DNA of 64,000 nt from Agelas oroides (Eukaryota > Porifera > Demospongiae > Agelasida > Agelasidae): the NCBI GenBank assembly GCA_949130485.1, contig OX422196.1, positions 5,252,889 through 5,316,888 on the forward strand, in the 5' to 3' direction. Shown here one piece after another: positions 10,202 through 23,029 of this stretch. How positions within the stretch are numbered: position 1 is the first letter of the stretch; every line of letters begins with the position of its first letter. The notes beneath the pieces are model-generated. The model ran no database searches. It was not told the origin of the DNA and saw only the letters and a program-made list of their open reading frames with translations. Both the position numbers and the translations under genes were made by a program.

Positions 10202-11130
10202 GCCTGCCATTCTAGTGCAAAGATGCTGAAGCATCAATGCATCATGGAAGGGACTGAGAAGGAAGTTTAATATACATACAGCTACATTTTTGCTTATGGC
10301 ATGACTACTTAGGGCGTCGATTTCGAAGACCTGCATAATAAGGACGAGAAAGCTGCGAAAGCGAACAAGTTTTCTATTGCTTGTGACATGCATTGCAAAT
10401 TTTATTGTATTTTTGTGATTCTACTTCTTGTATTTGTACACTCATAGATCTGCCTACCTCACCATTTGCAATAATAGCCCCTCTACCATGCATGCAGTTT
10501 AACATCAAGTACCTAACTGCGGCGCCTATATTTTACCCATCTTAGAATACTAGCTATATCTAGGTGCTTAATTATTGACATTGTGTGAACAAAGGTGGAA
10601 TACAGAAATTATAGTAGGCCCACTCGATCCTCAGTCTCTTCGCCTCTGCACCTCGATCCTCGGTCATTCAGCATCTATCCTCGGTCTCTCTATTATGGTA
10701 AGTGCTCCCATTGCATGGAGTCTATAGTAGCAGCCTATCTCACCAGTAGCATGTACCCCCCCGGCCCATCTTACCGGTAGGATCGGACTGGAGGGCCCCA
10801 TTCTACCGGTAAAATGGGGCCGGGGGGTCCGATTAAGGGGGGCCCAATTTTACTGTGACACCGGATGACTGCAGTTTTACCCTGACACATGGCTTGCTTA
10901 GCATCGCCAATTTTACAGCCATTGTTCGATGGACGCCCACGCAAAGCCCATACGCACACAGCGCGCTCGTTGGCTGGTGCATGTGGAAATTTGCGGGATG
11001 GCTGTGAACAGTGCGAAAGACTTTCTTCTGAGTCTTCCAACAACTTGCCATTCTTCAAGCGAACTGAATCAAACTGCAGCTGGCATTGAATTTTCATTGC
11101 TACTTCATTGAATTGTACTACTGCTCCGTT
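10202..11130. repeat. dispersed repeat, copy B (copy A at 3392-4880)
   Basis: The same order of blocks as copy A, from tgccattctagtgcaaagat through gcaaagcccatacgcacaca to ggcattgaattttcattgc. It lacks most of copy A's ttcattgaattg insert and has its own short insert near 10862-10898. The shared boundaries make this a dispersed element rather than a local duplication. Confidence 0.75.
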
Positions 11131-12692
11131 GAATCAAACTAGCGAATTGTAGCTACCGGTGGTACAGCTATCGAATTCAACTAGAACTGCACTTTGTTTC
11201 AAAATTCAATGCCATTGGCAAGATTACAGGATTATAAAGATATAGTATAACAGACTTTCAGGGACGGGTTCCATACTCGAACGGCAGTTGGAATGTGAGT
11301 GCAAGAACGCCTATTCCGGATCCACACTACAGCAACAGTACTGCTGCTAGTAGTGGCCCCTCCAGGCTACCAAGCTCAGCCAGCGATACTGATCGGCAGC
11401 AAGAGGTACATTTAATATAGAGGCGATAATTGATACTCGGACACTTAAGAAACGTACGTTTCGCTCTTGTTGGGCGCACAGTGATCCAGCAGACATAGGA
11501 ACTGTAGGATAGGTGCGCCGGCAATGTTTGATAATCAACATACCTGAAATTCAACTCAAACAGTCTTCTACCTGGGACTCAGCAAACGAAACATTACATC
11601 CGTTCAAGCACCTATTCTCGGAAAAAAGATTCTACTAGCGGACAAGTCTGGTAACCATGTATTATATCGTCGCTAGCCAAATTTTGTAACCACTGCAGCA
11701 TGGTATGGGCTCGTATGCAAGAACTATTGTCTTTCGGAGGAGGCGGAAAAAAGATATTCGTTGTTTTACAATGTATTTTCGGACGTGATTTTCTATCCTC
11801 GCATACTACAACAGTCTGTATACTTTGCTTCCTACGAAGCGCGGCGGCGAGACTGCAAAATAAAGCCTTTTTTTTCAATTAAGGGTTTATTATAAGCTTT
11901 CAGACCTTCCCAACCGTTCAGTAAAATATTTTGCCGGGATTATACGTACTGACTTCGTCGTCGTTCCAGGAGACCGCCCAGCTTTCGTCGCTTGTAGTAG
12001 TCTCTGTGAAAATGTGCATTAGCCTCGTACCTAGCCATCTCACCGCCAAGATTTTGGTTGCTTTATAGCGTACTTTAAGCGGAAATGTACGCGTGTAACT
12101 GCATATGAGACTGGTGCAACGAAGAGGCTGCTTGAGGTTGCATGGGCTCGTTCCCAGGAAACGAGGCTAGCTTTAGCTATTAGTAACTTATAGCAGGTTA
12201 TGAATATTAATTTGCAGCCTAAAAAGTGTAGCGGCCTAAGCCGCTACGGCCGCTACGGTTCCTACACTGTATAGTGAAAAAAAAGTGGAATATAGAAATT
12301 AGTAGCTGATGTTTGCTGTAAAATTCTCCGGAGAATAATTCAATGAACTAGTATACTGACCTTGAATCCGTTACAATCTCCGTAATCTCCGTCTTTTCCA
12401 TTGAATTTTGAGGCATTGAATTTGGAAGCAAAATACATTCTCACGGAATGTTACGTATAACATTCAAACGAAACTGCAATTCGCGGTCAGTCGCCTAGCA
12501 GCCAAGAAGCATCCTTTTGGCCCAAAAATGGTCTCAGATGCAATCTCATAGCCTCTAAATCCAAATTTCTTACGCATGCAATAGTAACACCAACCACTTC
12601 AAATCTGATGACTGTACAGCCCTCGAACAGAAAGTTGCATAATCATACCGTAACAGCAAGAGCGCATAAGAATGACGGAGTTGCTATACATG
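11131..12692. other. noncoding stretch, possible isolated exon near 11310
   Basis: Between about 11305 and 11405 the plus strand has an open, Ser-rich stretch (PIPDPHYSNSTAASSGPS) before a possible GTACAT donor. No partner exons were found, so it is not called a gene. Around 12260-12480 fragments of the 3392-4880 repeat recur. Near 12146 there is a degenerate ctcgttcccagg-aaacgaggctag micro-element. Confidence 0.35.
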
Positions 12693-12822
12693 CCATTAGT
12701 GACAGAATGTTTCCATCCATAAGCTTTACTGTATTTATACAGCCCTAACCCAACCCTAACCACACCCTAACCCATACAAATTAGTGTATAGCTTATGGAT
12801 GGAAACCTTCTGTCGCTAACGG
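12693..12822. mobile_element. MITE with a telomere-like core
   Basis: The arms cc[ag]ttag[tc]gacagaa(tg/gg)tttccatcc and their inverse bound a 130-bp element. The core (about 12744-12776) holds several ccctaaccc units, like the animal telomere repeat. Confidence 0.75.
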
Positions 12823-13251
12823 ATTTTGTGGCTATACGTAGGCGAAGGGCGAGCGAAAGGCTCTTTGTCATGGGTCCGACTCTGCCTTGATTGCAGAGAT
12901 GTTTGGGGATGCTTTAGTCGTCTAAGCGTACTCAAACTCATCCTTTTCCAGTCAAATAGCACAACGACACTAGCCACCTCGATTCAAAATTCAAAAATGC
13001 AAGACTGGAAACGAAACCGCTTAATCCCCCCGCGCACTATAGTGATACTAGGAAGATGTTTCAGCATCGTAGGGCGAGCCTGAGCAAGCAGCACATTGTG
13101 CTGATTTATGTCATGGCACACAAACCACGAATTAGCCCTCCACTGGTCTTCACACGCTTCACGATATCGATCTTCGTGAAATATTTGAATGCGCTCATTT
13201 GAAATTTACGGTAAATGGTCGGTCCAAACAAACAAGCAAGCATAGATAGAT

Positions 13252-13904
13252 ACAAGTCACAAAAAAGTTTTCTGAATGAAAACGAGCGCATGTAGGGATG
13301 GAACCCTCAAAAACCAACCAAACTAGATGGGAATGACACCACAACAATTTCACACCATCCCTACATCTTGTGCCATTTTGCTAACTATATGTTTGTTAGT
13401 TGTGTGCATAGGAGGGTTGTGGAAGGCAGTGGGGTGGGTAGTGCTGGGTGTGGAGTGCATGTTAATGAGTATGGGGAGTGAGTTATGTTGTGGGTGGCTG
13501 CAATGTAGTTGCTATACTGAGCATGGCAGATGTGGTCTGTCTTGAAGTAGTCTCGCAAGCCAGACCCTTTCTGAGACTAGTCTTGAATGTAGAAACTGCA
13601 TGTGGAGGGCATGAGCTGGGTCTGTATGGTATGTCATGTTGTGAAATCTTATTGCTGCTGAACATGGCAAATATGGATTGTCTTTTATGTAGAAGGGTGT
13701 ATATTGTTCAGTGTTCATTTAGTGGGTGTGAATAGACTAAGTGCATGTAGGGAGTTTTGTGGTGTACATAGTTAGCAAAATGGCACAAGATGTAGGGATG
13801 GTGTGAAATTGTTGTGGTGTCATTCCCATCTAGTTTGGTTGGTTTTTGAGGGTTCCATCCCTACATGCGCTTGTTTTCATTCAGAAAACTTTATTGTGAC
13901 TTGT
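13252..13904. mobile_element. foldback element with about 137-bp terminal inverted repeats
   Basis: Bases 13252-13389 and 13768-13904 are inverted copies. The outer ends read acaagtcac/gtgacttgt and the arms contain gtagggatggaaccctcaaa and its inverse. The 378-bp core is GT-rich with no domain. A second family member starts at 63960 and runs off the window. Confidence 0.85.
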
Positions 13905-15687
13905 TCCTGCTGTTTTTTGTTTTTTTTTGTAATTTATTAGGAATGGTAACAGAGAAGAGACGTGGAAGGGTAGGCCGAGGGGAAGATGCATGGTGTGTAC
14001 AGTATGATATAGTACAGAACATTTTTGTTCACAAAGAACTAAGAATTGTCATAAAGTCAGATGCTTCCAAGTGAAATTGTCAATCCAAACAGCGTGAGTA
14101 CATTACAATCAGCAGTATAACATACTCGAGCTAGAAGAAAAAAGCTCATATTCCACGGGAAATATGAAGCATACAATTTTTTTAAAAATGGCCTCGCGGG
14201 ATCAAACATACAAACGGTAGAGAACACGCTATAAACGCACAGCCAACTCTGCCTAACTTTCCTGGCCATTTACTAAGCTCAGATTTTCATAGCTATTATA
14301 CTCTCTGAGATACGAACGCTTTTGCGAGTCCCCTTGGGACCGCTTTCAGCGGTGAGCGATTTTCACAAATATGAGCAGAATGTCGAAAAACTCCATAAAT
14401 TTCTGTACACTTTCTTTACCACTTCAACTGCACGCTATTCGTATAACTAAGTGCTACTAGCAGTACAAAGCAAGTTATGGCTGAGCATAATCGTAGAGCT
14501 GTTCAGTAATGTGCCAGGATTTAAACTGAATTACAGCTGCATTGCAACCAGTTGAGTAATCATAGTTTATACAAACTGTTTAGTTGTCTGCTTGTAATTA
14601 TTAATCTGATTTTGGAGGTAGAATGCTGAGGTCTGCGTGTAGACTGTAACTGTCCTTGGTTTCACAATGCTCTGCAAGTTGGGCTGCCATGTAAAATGGA
14701 TTACACATTCGAAGATGCCTTTTCTAACTTACCACTACATGATTTACATACTCAGCTTGATGTTGCTATGTCTGTAGCTTGTGGTGAACCTCATTCCCAG
14801 GCTCTTCTCGCTAGGAGAGCCAGGTACATTTCGTCACATTTGTAGACATGATTTAATTGTATGTGGGTTTAGAAGTCCACCCACGTGAAAGCACTTGTGT
14901 TTGAATGTGCACTTGTGTTCTGATGTGCATTGGTGTCCTGCTTAGTTAGCCCCCCATGTGATTAAGTCATGTCTGTCATTGATGTCACTCACATGATTAA
15001 ATGTGCCAGCCTCCCTCCCTTCTTTGCAACAAAATTCAGGGAATGAAGCTAGCTTGTTGGAACACTTGCATCAAATTACAATGTATTTTCCATTCTGCAG
15101 GGTGTGATTATGCATCTTTTGCACAAGTCACATCGCCTGTGCGAACCCTTTAATGCAGGCTGTCTTGGCATGGCAACTTTCCTCCCCCTTATCACTTGTA
15201 TTGTTTCCTCCTTACTACCGTTCTCTCCTTTGCTTCCATCCCCAACTTCTCATGTTGTTCTATCCTCCCTTCCATCTCTTCCCACTGTTTCTTCTCTCAG
15301 TAGCACATAATTAACCTATATTAATAATTCATTAATAATTCAAAGCCACAGTGCTGTGTACAATAAGAATGACCTGAAGAACTGTTGAATGCGCGGAATT
15401 TTTTATAACACCGTCACTTGATTCATATTGCCTGTAGTTGTAGTGCTGAGGTAATGATGTATTAATTACCGAAGTTTGGTTTCTGTCTGAGCTGCTGAGG
15501 CGGGGTAAGGGGGCGTGGCCGGCAGCGTTGTCGCAGATGCGAGAGTTGCTACCATCGATGCGCGCGCGCGCGCACTGCAAAAACTAAAAGGTTGCTTTAA
15601 CCCAGCTTGGGTTGCTTCAGTTGCAGAAAAAATGCGCACACAAGCCGATCAACTATAGCTCTCCAATTTCAGAGTGAAATATGCAAG
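13905..15687. other. noncoding stretch, no gene recognised
   Basis: No supported gene. Near 14790-14825 there is a partial cctcattcccaggctcttc micro-element arm. Near 15560 a run of alternating CG bases occurs. Confidence 0.45.
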
Positions 15688-15826
15688 AATGTTAGCTCGT
15701 CATGTTTCCTGGATAACATTACCTAGTTTAATTGTTTACTCTTCTGCCTTAAGTCTCCAATTTCAGACAGAGGAGTAAACAATTAAGCTAGGTAATACTG
15801 TCCAAGAAACATGACTAGCTAACATT
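15688..15826. mobile_element. MITE with about 58-bp terminal inverted repeats
   Basis: The left arm starts aatgttagctcgtcatg and ends ttgtttactcttctg. The right arm (about 15768-15826) is its inverse with a few mismatches. Only about 22 bases separate the arms. Confidence 0.8.
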
Positions 15827-16319
15827 TTCCCGCATAATGTAATTGATCTGCTTGTATGCACATTGCTTGGCAGTGAAGCCACAACTACGTAAGGAAAGTA
15901 TTACTAATTGATCTGCTTGTATGCACATTTATTGGTAGTGAAGCTGCAACTGAGATAACCATAGCTGGGTTAAAGTAACCCTTTATTTTTTGCAGGGGCA
16001 CAGTTTGTTCGCCTGCTGGTGGAGCTATCTTGAAGACAGGCTGGATTATTCCACTGGTTTTGTGATAAACAAACAGTGCTATTTTGTTTTTAAATAGTTC
16101 TGCGCGTTCACTACCAGTTACTTTACCGAGGGACAGGTGAATGTATGGGTCGGTCGAAAAAACAGCGCGAACGGTCCGATTTTTAGCGTTCACATTTTCC
16201 CGCCAAAAAATAGAATTCACGTGATCGTGTACGCTGGCGAAACGACTGGATACACGCGTGCACAATGCAGTCACGCTAGTGTGGGGCTCGCTCAGCCTCA
16301 GGCTCGCCCCAATGAACCA
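15827..16319. other. noncoding stretch, no gene recognised
   Basis: The phrase aattgatctgcttgtatgca occurs twice, near 15840 and 15905, each followed by a similar stretch, giving a short direct repeat. The ggctcgctcagcctcaggct motif near 16287 is a small palindrome shared with other sites in the window. Confidence 0.4.
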
Positions 16320-16441
16320 CAGTAAGGTGGTTTATACAGCGAATCATACTGCCGTCGACCTCGGTCAGAGGAAGTTTGCAGTATAGATATACCCCGAGTC
16401 GAACTCGGGTAGTATATTCGCCATATACACTTCCTTACTAT
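16320..16441. mobile_element. short imperfect inverted-repeat element
   Basis: The left arm agtaaggtggtttatacagc and the right arm (about 16392-16441, ending acttccttactatgg) are imperfect inverses over about 45 bases. The arms contain gacctcgg/ccgagtcg words. Confidence 0.5.
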
Positions 16442-16765
16442 GGTTTATCTATAACATAACCTGGAGATTAGTGAATGGTACAAAGGGAAAATGGTCTCAC
16501 GATTTTATCAAGTGTGAATGAATGTGGATGCATGTGACTGTCTCATTTTGTCTACTCATGCAGAAGGCATGCAAATAACAACTGTATGACATGTAGAAAA
16601 TGCTCGTCAGGCATAGTTGGCCAACAATTGCTTTGCTCAAAGGTACTACTGAAATGCCTCAGAGCAAATATACTAGCAGTTTCTGTCTGAACATGTACGC
16701 AGGAGTACATTAGGTGTCACCGAACTGCCTGTGGAGTTTCTAGCTTTGTATAATTATGTATTTAG

Positions 16766-17090
16766 GCATATACCATAGTAAATTATTTGGCAATTGCTTT
16801 ACTATCTTGAAGTGTAAAACGTGTGCCTTAGTATGTGGAGTCAATTACTAGATACATCACTGTCTGCAGAATTGGTTCCTTACTATGGAATTAGGCATGC
16901 CATAGTGAATTATCTGGCAATTTTAATTTTTTTAAAGTATCTATAAACATTTGCCTAAGCATTTAGAAGTCATTAATTAAAGTATGTCAATGAAGTGCTT
17001 ATGGGATATACAGCTGCATGGGAAACTGTTCCTCACTATGGAATTAGCTATGCATGCCATAGTAAATTATTTGGCAGTTTGTTTTTATTG
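16766..17090. repeat. degenerate tandem repeat of about 145 bp (related copy at about 19840-20000)
   Basis: The phrase catagtaaattatttggcaa recurs near 16772, 16900 and 17048, with ttactatggaattaggcatg between copies. A further copy with the same order of blocks lies at about 19840-20000, some 2.8 kb away. Confidence 0.7.
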
Positions 17091-17500
17091 CTGTCTTTGA
17101 AGTATAGCGTTAAATTGCCTATTGAATATCATAATGGTATAATAAACAATTTTTCCTACTATGGGAGAGTTATAGCATCATCTGAAAATGATGCAGGGGA
17201 GGTTGATTGAAACGCATCCTGGTGTGTACAGGTACAATAATTTACAGCTTCAATTTTATTTTTTGGAGGAGGAAGCTGGTGCATTTGGGGAGATTAAACC
17301 CTGATTTAGTGCTTGAGAACTTGATACCATGCATACGTAGGTGGCCCTGAAGTTCTTACAATGCTTAAACATATGCAACTTACCATGCACAGCAGCCTTT
17401 GAGTAATTTAGGTAAGAGTCAACCACTTATTCATATTCATGAGGGTTCTGTTAACTGCACTGTCAAGTAAAGGCTTAGAGCCCAGTGTCGGCTGCCTGTT

Positions 17501-18512
17501 AACCCTTTATCAACCAATGACACCTTTTGGCATCAATTTTTGGTCACATGTTATTAGTTGGTGCAATCCGTTTTGAAGATAGGTTCTGCGCTAGCAGAAA
17601 GGGTGGGACAGGGGGAGGTGGGTGCACCCCTCTGGCTGACAGTGCATGGCGGCCATTGCAGCTGCCTGTAGAAAAGCCCTGGTCAATGCCGGGTGGGCCA
17701 TCTGTCTGCTTTCTTGCACAAACGGGCGTAGAAAACGCTTCTTTCACCTTGTAGGTACTCCATTTCTGGCATTTTAGGCAGCTTTTAGTCCGGAGGAGCA
17801 TTCTCTGGTCAGAAGGCCTTGACTATTGAACACTCGCTAATGAGTGAGTGTGGCCAAGGTCACAAACCCACAGAGAATGTGTCAATAAAGCTTTGACTCA
17901 AGTTTCCAGTACTAGCTCCAAGCAGAAGTGGAAATACGGACCAAGGAAGGTATCCATAGCCTAATAAAGACTTCTCTTCCAGTAAATAGCCTACAGTGGT
18001 TAACTCTTTAACAACCGTAGGCTATTTACTGGAAGTGTTTATTAGGCTATGGATACCTTCCATGGTCCGTATTTTCACTTCCGCTTGGAGCTAGCACTGG
18101 AAACTTGACTCAAAGCTTTATTGACAAATTCTCTGTAGGTTCATGACCTTGGACACACCCACTCATTAGCGAGCGTTCAATAGTCAGGGCCCTCCAACCA
18201 GAGAACGCTCCTCCGGACTAAAAGCTGCCTAAAATGCCAGAAATGGAGTCCCTACAAGGTGAAAGGAGCGTTTTCTACGCCCGTTTGTGCAAGAAAGCAG
18301 ACAAATGGCCCACCCGGCATTGACCAAGGCTTTTCTACAGGCAGCTGCAACCGCCGCCATGCACTGTCAGCCAGAGCGGTACACCCACCCACCTCCCCCT
18401 GTCCCACCCTTTCTGCTAGCGCAGAGCCTATCTTCAAAACGGATTGCGTCAACTGATAACATGCGGCCAAAATCTGACGACGCCATATGGCGTCATTGGT
18501 TGGTAAAGGGTT
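17501..18512. mobile_element. 1-kb near-complete palindrome (foldback element)
   Basis: The element starts AACCCTTTATCAACCAATGA and ends with the inverse tcattggttggtaaagggtt. Almost the full length is palindromic, with the centre near 18000 (ctatttactggaag/cttccagtaaatag). The two halves differ at scattered positions, so it is not an assembly fold-back of one read. Open frames on both strands mirror each other and are not genes. A single-arm relative with the same AACCCTTTA terminus lies at 40117-40624. Confidence 0.88.
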
Positions 18513-19026
18513 CAAGAGTTAAAGAGTTTCATACCCACCAAAATGCCATGACAGCATCGCTAATAAAACATTGCAATAATTAATTTGTGGGAGCGGTTCT
18601 TGGTAGATTTGATTAACGCACGCCAAACGCTAGATACCCCAACCACGAATAAAATTTCAGAGGCAACCTTTTATGGATGAATACCTATATTCGTCAGTCT
18701 TTTAGTCCAACTATGCGACGGACTCCCCAGCCACAAGTGGTCGCGGCAAACTCGCGAAGCGAATGAAACAGAAGTGTGAAGCGATTGTGGATCGAGAAGC
18801 AGGCCAGCCAATAGAACGCTAAAATTGCAAACAATACACCAAGTTTCTGACACCGACAGAGCCGACATCGCAGCCGAGAACTGTTATTTTTCACTTTTAC
18901 TTTTATTGCGTGCATGTAAGAATTGCGGGGGGGACTAAGTAGCTATATGATTAGTAGGTTATCACATGGATTCTCGTACAATTTGGGAATAATTGGCAAA
19001 ATCGCAAAGGTTTCTCACATGCAAAA
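18513..19026. other. noncoding stretch, no gene recognised
   Basis: No supported gene or repeat family was recognised. Confidence 0.4.
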
Positions 19027-19462
19027 CGTTACGGCAGAGGAGGTCCGACACCATCACGTGCGCTACAATTAATGAACATTCCAAGGACTAAAAACCGTCT
19101 GCACGAGAATTGGAAACACCATACGACCAAGGTCTTGATGGGTTTGGGGGGGGTCATGATACTGAAAGTGTCTCGACAGTCAAAAGTAACTTTGCACGCC
19201 GGCATTTTCTGACTTCCAAACGCCATTTATGTGGCTGTTGAGAGCTAGATGAACGGCGGTGATCAATCTCGACCTAATAGACAGCTTCAGCATGGTTGAA
19301 AATACCCCACAACCCGAGTGAACCCAGCACACTGGAAGCTTCTGATGCCCAGAAATTGCTGTTGAAGCATTGGGATGCAGGTGGTTAGCAATTAACTTGA
19401 CAATCAGGGTCACATGTTGATGTATATGATATCACTAGTGTCGACCTCCTCTGACTTTACGG
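19027..19462. mobile_element. MITE-like element with short inverted ends
   Basis: The left end cggcagaggaggtccgacac and the right end gtgtcgacctcctctgac are inverted copies about 25 bases long and 435 bp apart. The interior has no supported gene. Confidence 0.6.
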
Positions 19463-20565
19463 TAGTAGACTGTAGTTGCTAATGAGATTCATAGCCTATG
19501 GTTAAACTGCACACAAGTGCTTAGTGTCGTACAGGAAGCTCAGACCACAGCTCAGCTTTAGCCTGCCAGTTATTTCTAAACTTTTGCCAATAGATTTCTG
19601 CCCTCACAACTACCATTAGCTAGTTACATTTTGTATAGTGGCCAGATTTTGATTATGCATAAGCCTTTCACCATATCGTATCTCACTTCTGCATGATGGG
19701 ATATAGCAGTCAAAACTTAACCCAAGGGTTCTTTGGGATGATTCATGACTCTGACCTGTTCGAAATGTACACAGGAGTACAATGAAAACTGCCCAGCTCT
19801 GGGATTTCTAGTTTGGTGTAGCTAATTGACTTCAATAATTACCATAGTTAATAAATTATTTAATTGCCTTACTATCTTGAAGTGCAAAACATTTACCTGA
19901 GCATGTAGGAGTCAATTAGATATGTCACTACCGGTGAGATTGGTTTCTTACTATGGAATTAGGCATGCCATAGTAAATCATTTGGCAATTTCATATGTTG
20001 CAATATTGCTCAACTCTCTCTTCAACAGTGGTGTTGCCTAGGTTACAGGTTATATAATAGTTATGTTCCTCCCTAAGGAGTGGTCTTGTATATAATGTGT
20101 AAAACAACCGACCCTTGCCCCCCCAAGGGATGGCTATGTACTAGAAAGATGCTGCCGCATCATCCTGGGGTGAGCCTGAGTGAGTAGCACATGCTGACAC
20201 AGTGTAGCTATTCGTCCAGACGGACTACGTCATACTATGGCCGCTACACTGCCATGGGCTAGGCTTCACACTTAATCACTCAAACCATGAGCTAGCGGGG
20301 CCGGAATCCCCGCTGTGTGTGCGCGGTCATGCCAGGCGCTTACCTGAAGCAAACCTCGCCACCTTACAGTTCTGCTGTCTGTCACTCGCAGCCTGCCTTG
20401 TCACGCGATAGTCAGATTCATAGCATAGATTTAACAGAAAGTTGCCGTGCGTGCTGCCAACGCATTCATCTTGAATCGCCTTCGCTCTCGGCGCTCTCTT
20501 TCACGCCGACGCTGCAGTCTGGTACGCGCCCGTTCTCACGGCTCAGCTGAAGTCGAGGGGCTGCT

Positions 20566-21510
20566 CACTCCTTGAAATCTCGTACGCTTCTGGTTGAAAT
20601 CTTGACTGAAATCTCGAAATCTTCGCCGAAATCTGACTCAAAATCCTCCGTAATCTTGTAATCTAAATCGGCGTACGTCCGTTTTTGATGATCACGTGAT
20701 TACTACACGAGCACGCACATACAGCACCCAAAAATGAGTGAACTACTACTGAGGCCGGACACTGAGTGTTGAGAGCTAGGCGACCATTCATTTATCTGGC
20801 TATATTATGTGTGATTGATACGAAGAGTGACAATTAAGGATTGATACTCGGATGGACAGGTGATTTTTGGATGTCTAGTCATGTGATTGCCAGTGAAGTT
20901 CAACTACTGTCGGTGTCCTGATGATGGGTCAAAAATGGTTGCATGTGATGGTGAATGTGGAATTGGTTTCATGTCAAATGTATAAACACGACAGTTCACC
21001 AAAATCGGAAATTAAAATCTGCACTAGCTAGCTGGAAACACGTCTCTCTGTAGTAATGACCTACTGCTTGTACATAGATATACATATAATAATATGTAAA
21101 TACCTATATTGTAAGTTCCTTGTACATTGTCTGTGGTCAGTCTGCATGCATGCATGTAAATGCCTATGACCTGCTTGTACATGTGTCTGTATTGCACATA
21201 CATGTAATATAATGTATTGAAGTTCCTGCCTGTTACACTGTGTCAATCTGCATGTGTCTAGTAAATAATCACATCTTCCTGACATTCAGAATCAGTATGT
21301 CAAAATCTGCACTGGAATCAGGAAATCTTGCAGAAATCTTCATTGAAATCTGGAAATCTTGCAGTAATCTTTGAAATCTGCAAATCTTGCATAATCTTTC
21401 TGGAAATCCTGAATCTTACATGAAATCATGAAATCTTGAAATCTGCATCAAATCTTGAAATCTTTCCAGAAATCCGGAAATCTTCAGCGAAATCCCCAAG
21501 ATTTCAAAAT
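20566..21510. repeat. gaaatctt-rich degenerate repeat, two blocks
   Basis: Bases 20566-20668 and 21301-21510 are dense in the word gaaatctt(g) at irregular 10-20 base spacing. The segment between them (21061-21270) has two diverged copies of a tgcttgtaca... tgtaa-tgcctat unit about 115 bases long. It looks like decayed simple repeat. Confidence 0.55.
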
Positions 21511-21729
21511 TTTGTACAGAATTTTTTTCCAGTGATCAACCCCTCGGCTGAAATGACATCAGCATGGACATTCAATATTTCAATCATAGTATTTGAATGC
21601 GCTCATTTGAAATTTATGGTAAGCCCTAGTCTCGAGATCTCGTGCCCCGTCCACGACCGCCTCCCAGCGAGAGGGTGGGGTCTGGGGACGAGACTGCCCT
21701 AGCCCTTTTTTTGGACTAAACTGGCAAAC

Positions 21730-21741
21730 TGCGCATGCGCG
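21730..21741. promoter_or_regulatory. NRF-1-type palindrome TGCGCATGCGCG
   Basis: A second exact match to YGCGCAYGCGCR. It lies near a tttgaatgcgctcatttgaa phrase that also occurs near 13183. No gene start could be attached to it. Confidence 0.35.
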
Positions 21742-21960
21742 AATGGGTGGAGTTGAACTTTTGAACCTTGAAACAAACTGGAAGATGGAGTATGCAACTT
21801 TGAACAGACATTTTTGAAGTAGCCAGGCACATGCCAGATACAGTAGAGCTATGGTGTGTAAACAGTGCCAAAATTGTGTGTTTTTGTACTATAGCTAGAT
21901 TCAGAATGAAGTGCCAGACATTAGAATGGTGCTACCCATTTCTCAGTATGTGGTCATCAT

Positions 21961-22519
21961 AATGAGGTGGCTCAGATTAGAATGAGGTGGCTCAGATTAG
22001 GATGAGGTGGCTCAGATTAGGATGAGGTGGCTCAGATTAGAATGAGGTTGCTCAGATTAGAATGAGGTTGCTCAGATTAGAATGAGGTTGCTCAGATTAG
22101 AATGAGGTTGCTCAGATTAGAATGAGGTGGCTCAGATTAGAATGAGGTTGCTCAGATTAGAATGAGGTGGCTCAGATTAGAATGAGGTGGCTCAGATTAG
22201 AATGAGGTGGCTCAGATTACAATGAGGTGGCTCAGATTACAGTGAGGTGGCTCAGATTACAGTGAGGTGGCTCAGATTAGAATGAGGTGGCTCAGATTAG
22301 AATGAGGTGGCTCAGATTACAATGAGGTGGCTCAGATTTGAATGAGGTGGCTCAGATTACAATGAGGTGGCTTAGATTACAGTGAGGTGGCTCAGATTAG
22401 AATGAGGTGGCTCAGATTACAGTGAGGTGGCTCAGATTAGAATGAGGTGACCAGGATTAGAATGAGGTGGCCCGGATTAGAATGAGGTGGCTCAAATTAG
22501 AAAGAGGTGGCTCAGATTA
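21961..22519. repeat. 20-bp minisatellite, about 28 copies
   Basis: The unit aatgaggtggctcagattag repeats head to tail with variants (gg/tg, attag/attac). Runs of the same variant are neighbours, as expected from local slippage or unequal exchange. The last three units are more diverged. Confidence 0.95.
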
Positions 22520-23029
22520 AATATTGGTGACGCTAAGCAAGCCACGGGTGAGGGAAAAAGTGGTCCAGTTGAAACTGAACTAACCGGACCAGCAGCTACG
22601 GCCCTGTGTGGTTGTTAGATGAACTGGGCAGCTGCCTCTCAGATTACCTTAAGCAATTAGTCTTCCATACCCTCAAATAACCACTGTCTCACCAGATGGT
22701 ATGCAACCAAGGTAACCAATTGCAACTTGTTTATGCAGAGTAGCTATTGTACAATAAACTTGTTATTCTATCCAGGATCCACTTCCCCAACTAATGAGAC
22801 TTGGGAAATATCAATTCCATGGAACAAATTGCCTATACACTGTTCATGTACTAACTCCTTGAGGGAATTTACATAAGACATCATACACTGCATGGATTCA
22901 CTGTTATGTTGTTAGTGGGTTGATGAGCAAAAACAACATGTACATGCCTAGCGCCTTCGATTCAGTGCAAAAACAAGCTAATCACATGATATGACAAATC
23001 TACACTTCTGCACACTGCATGTTCAGCCG
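22520..23029. other. noncoding stretch, no gene recognised
   Basis: Near 22672-22712 there are phrases (ataaccactgtctc and gcaaccaaggtaacca) related to the arms of the MITE at 37636-37995, so a diverged piece of that family is present. Confidence 0.4.

Noticed and set aside
17544..18583. Pairs of similar open frames
   Set aside because: They are mirror images created by the 1-kb palindrome.
21961..22519. CRISPR-like array (20-bp period)
   Set aside because: The repeats are head to tail with no unique spacers, and the genome is eukaryotic.
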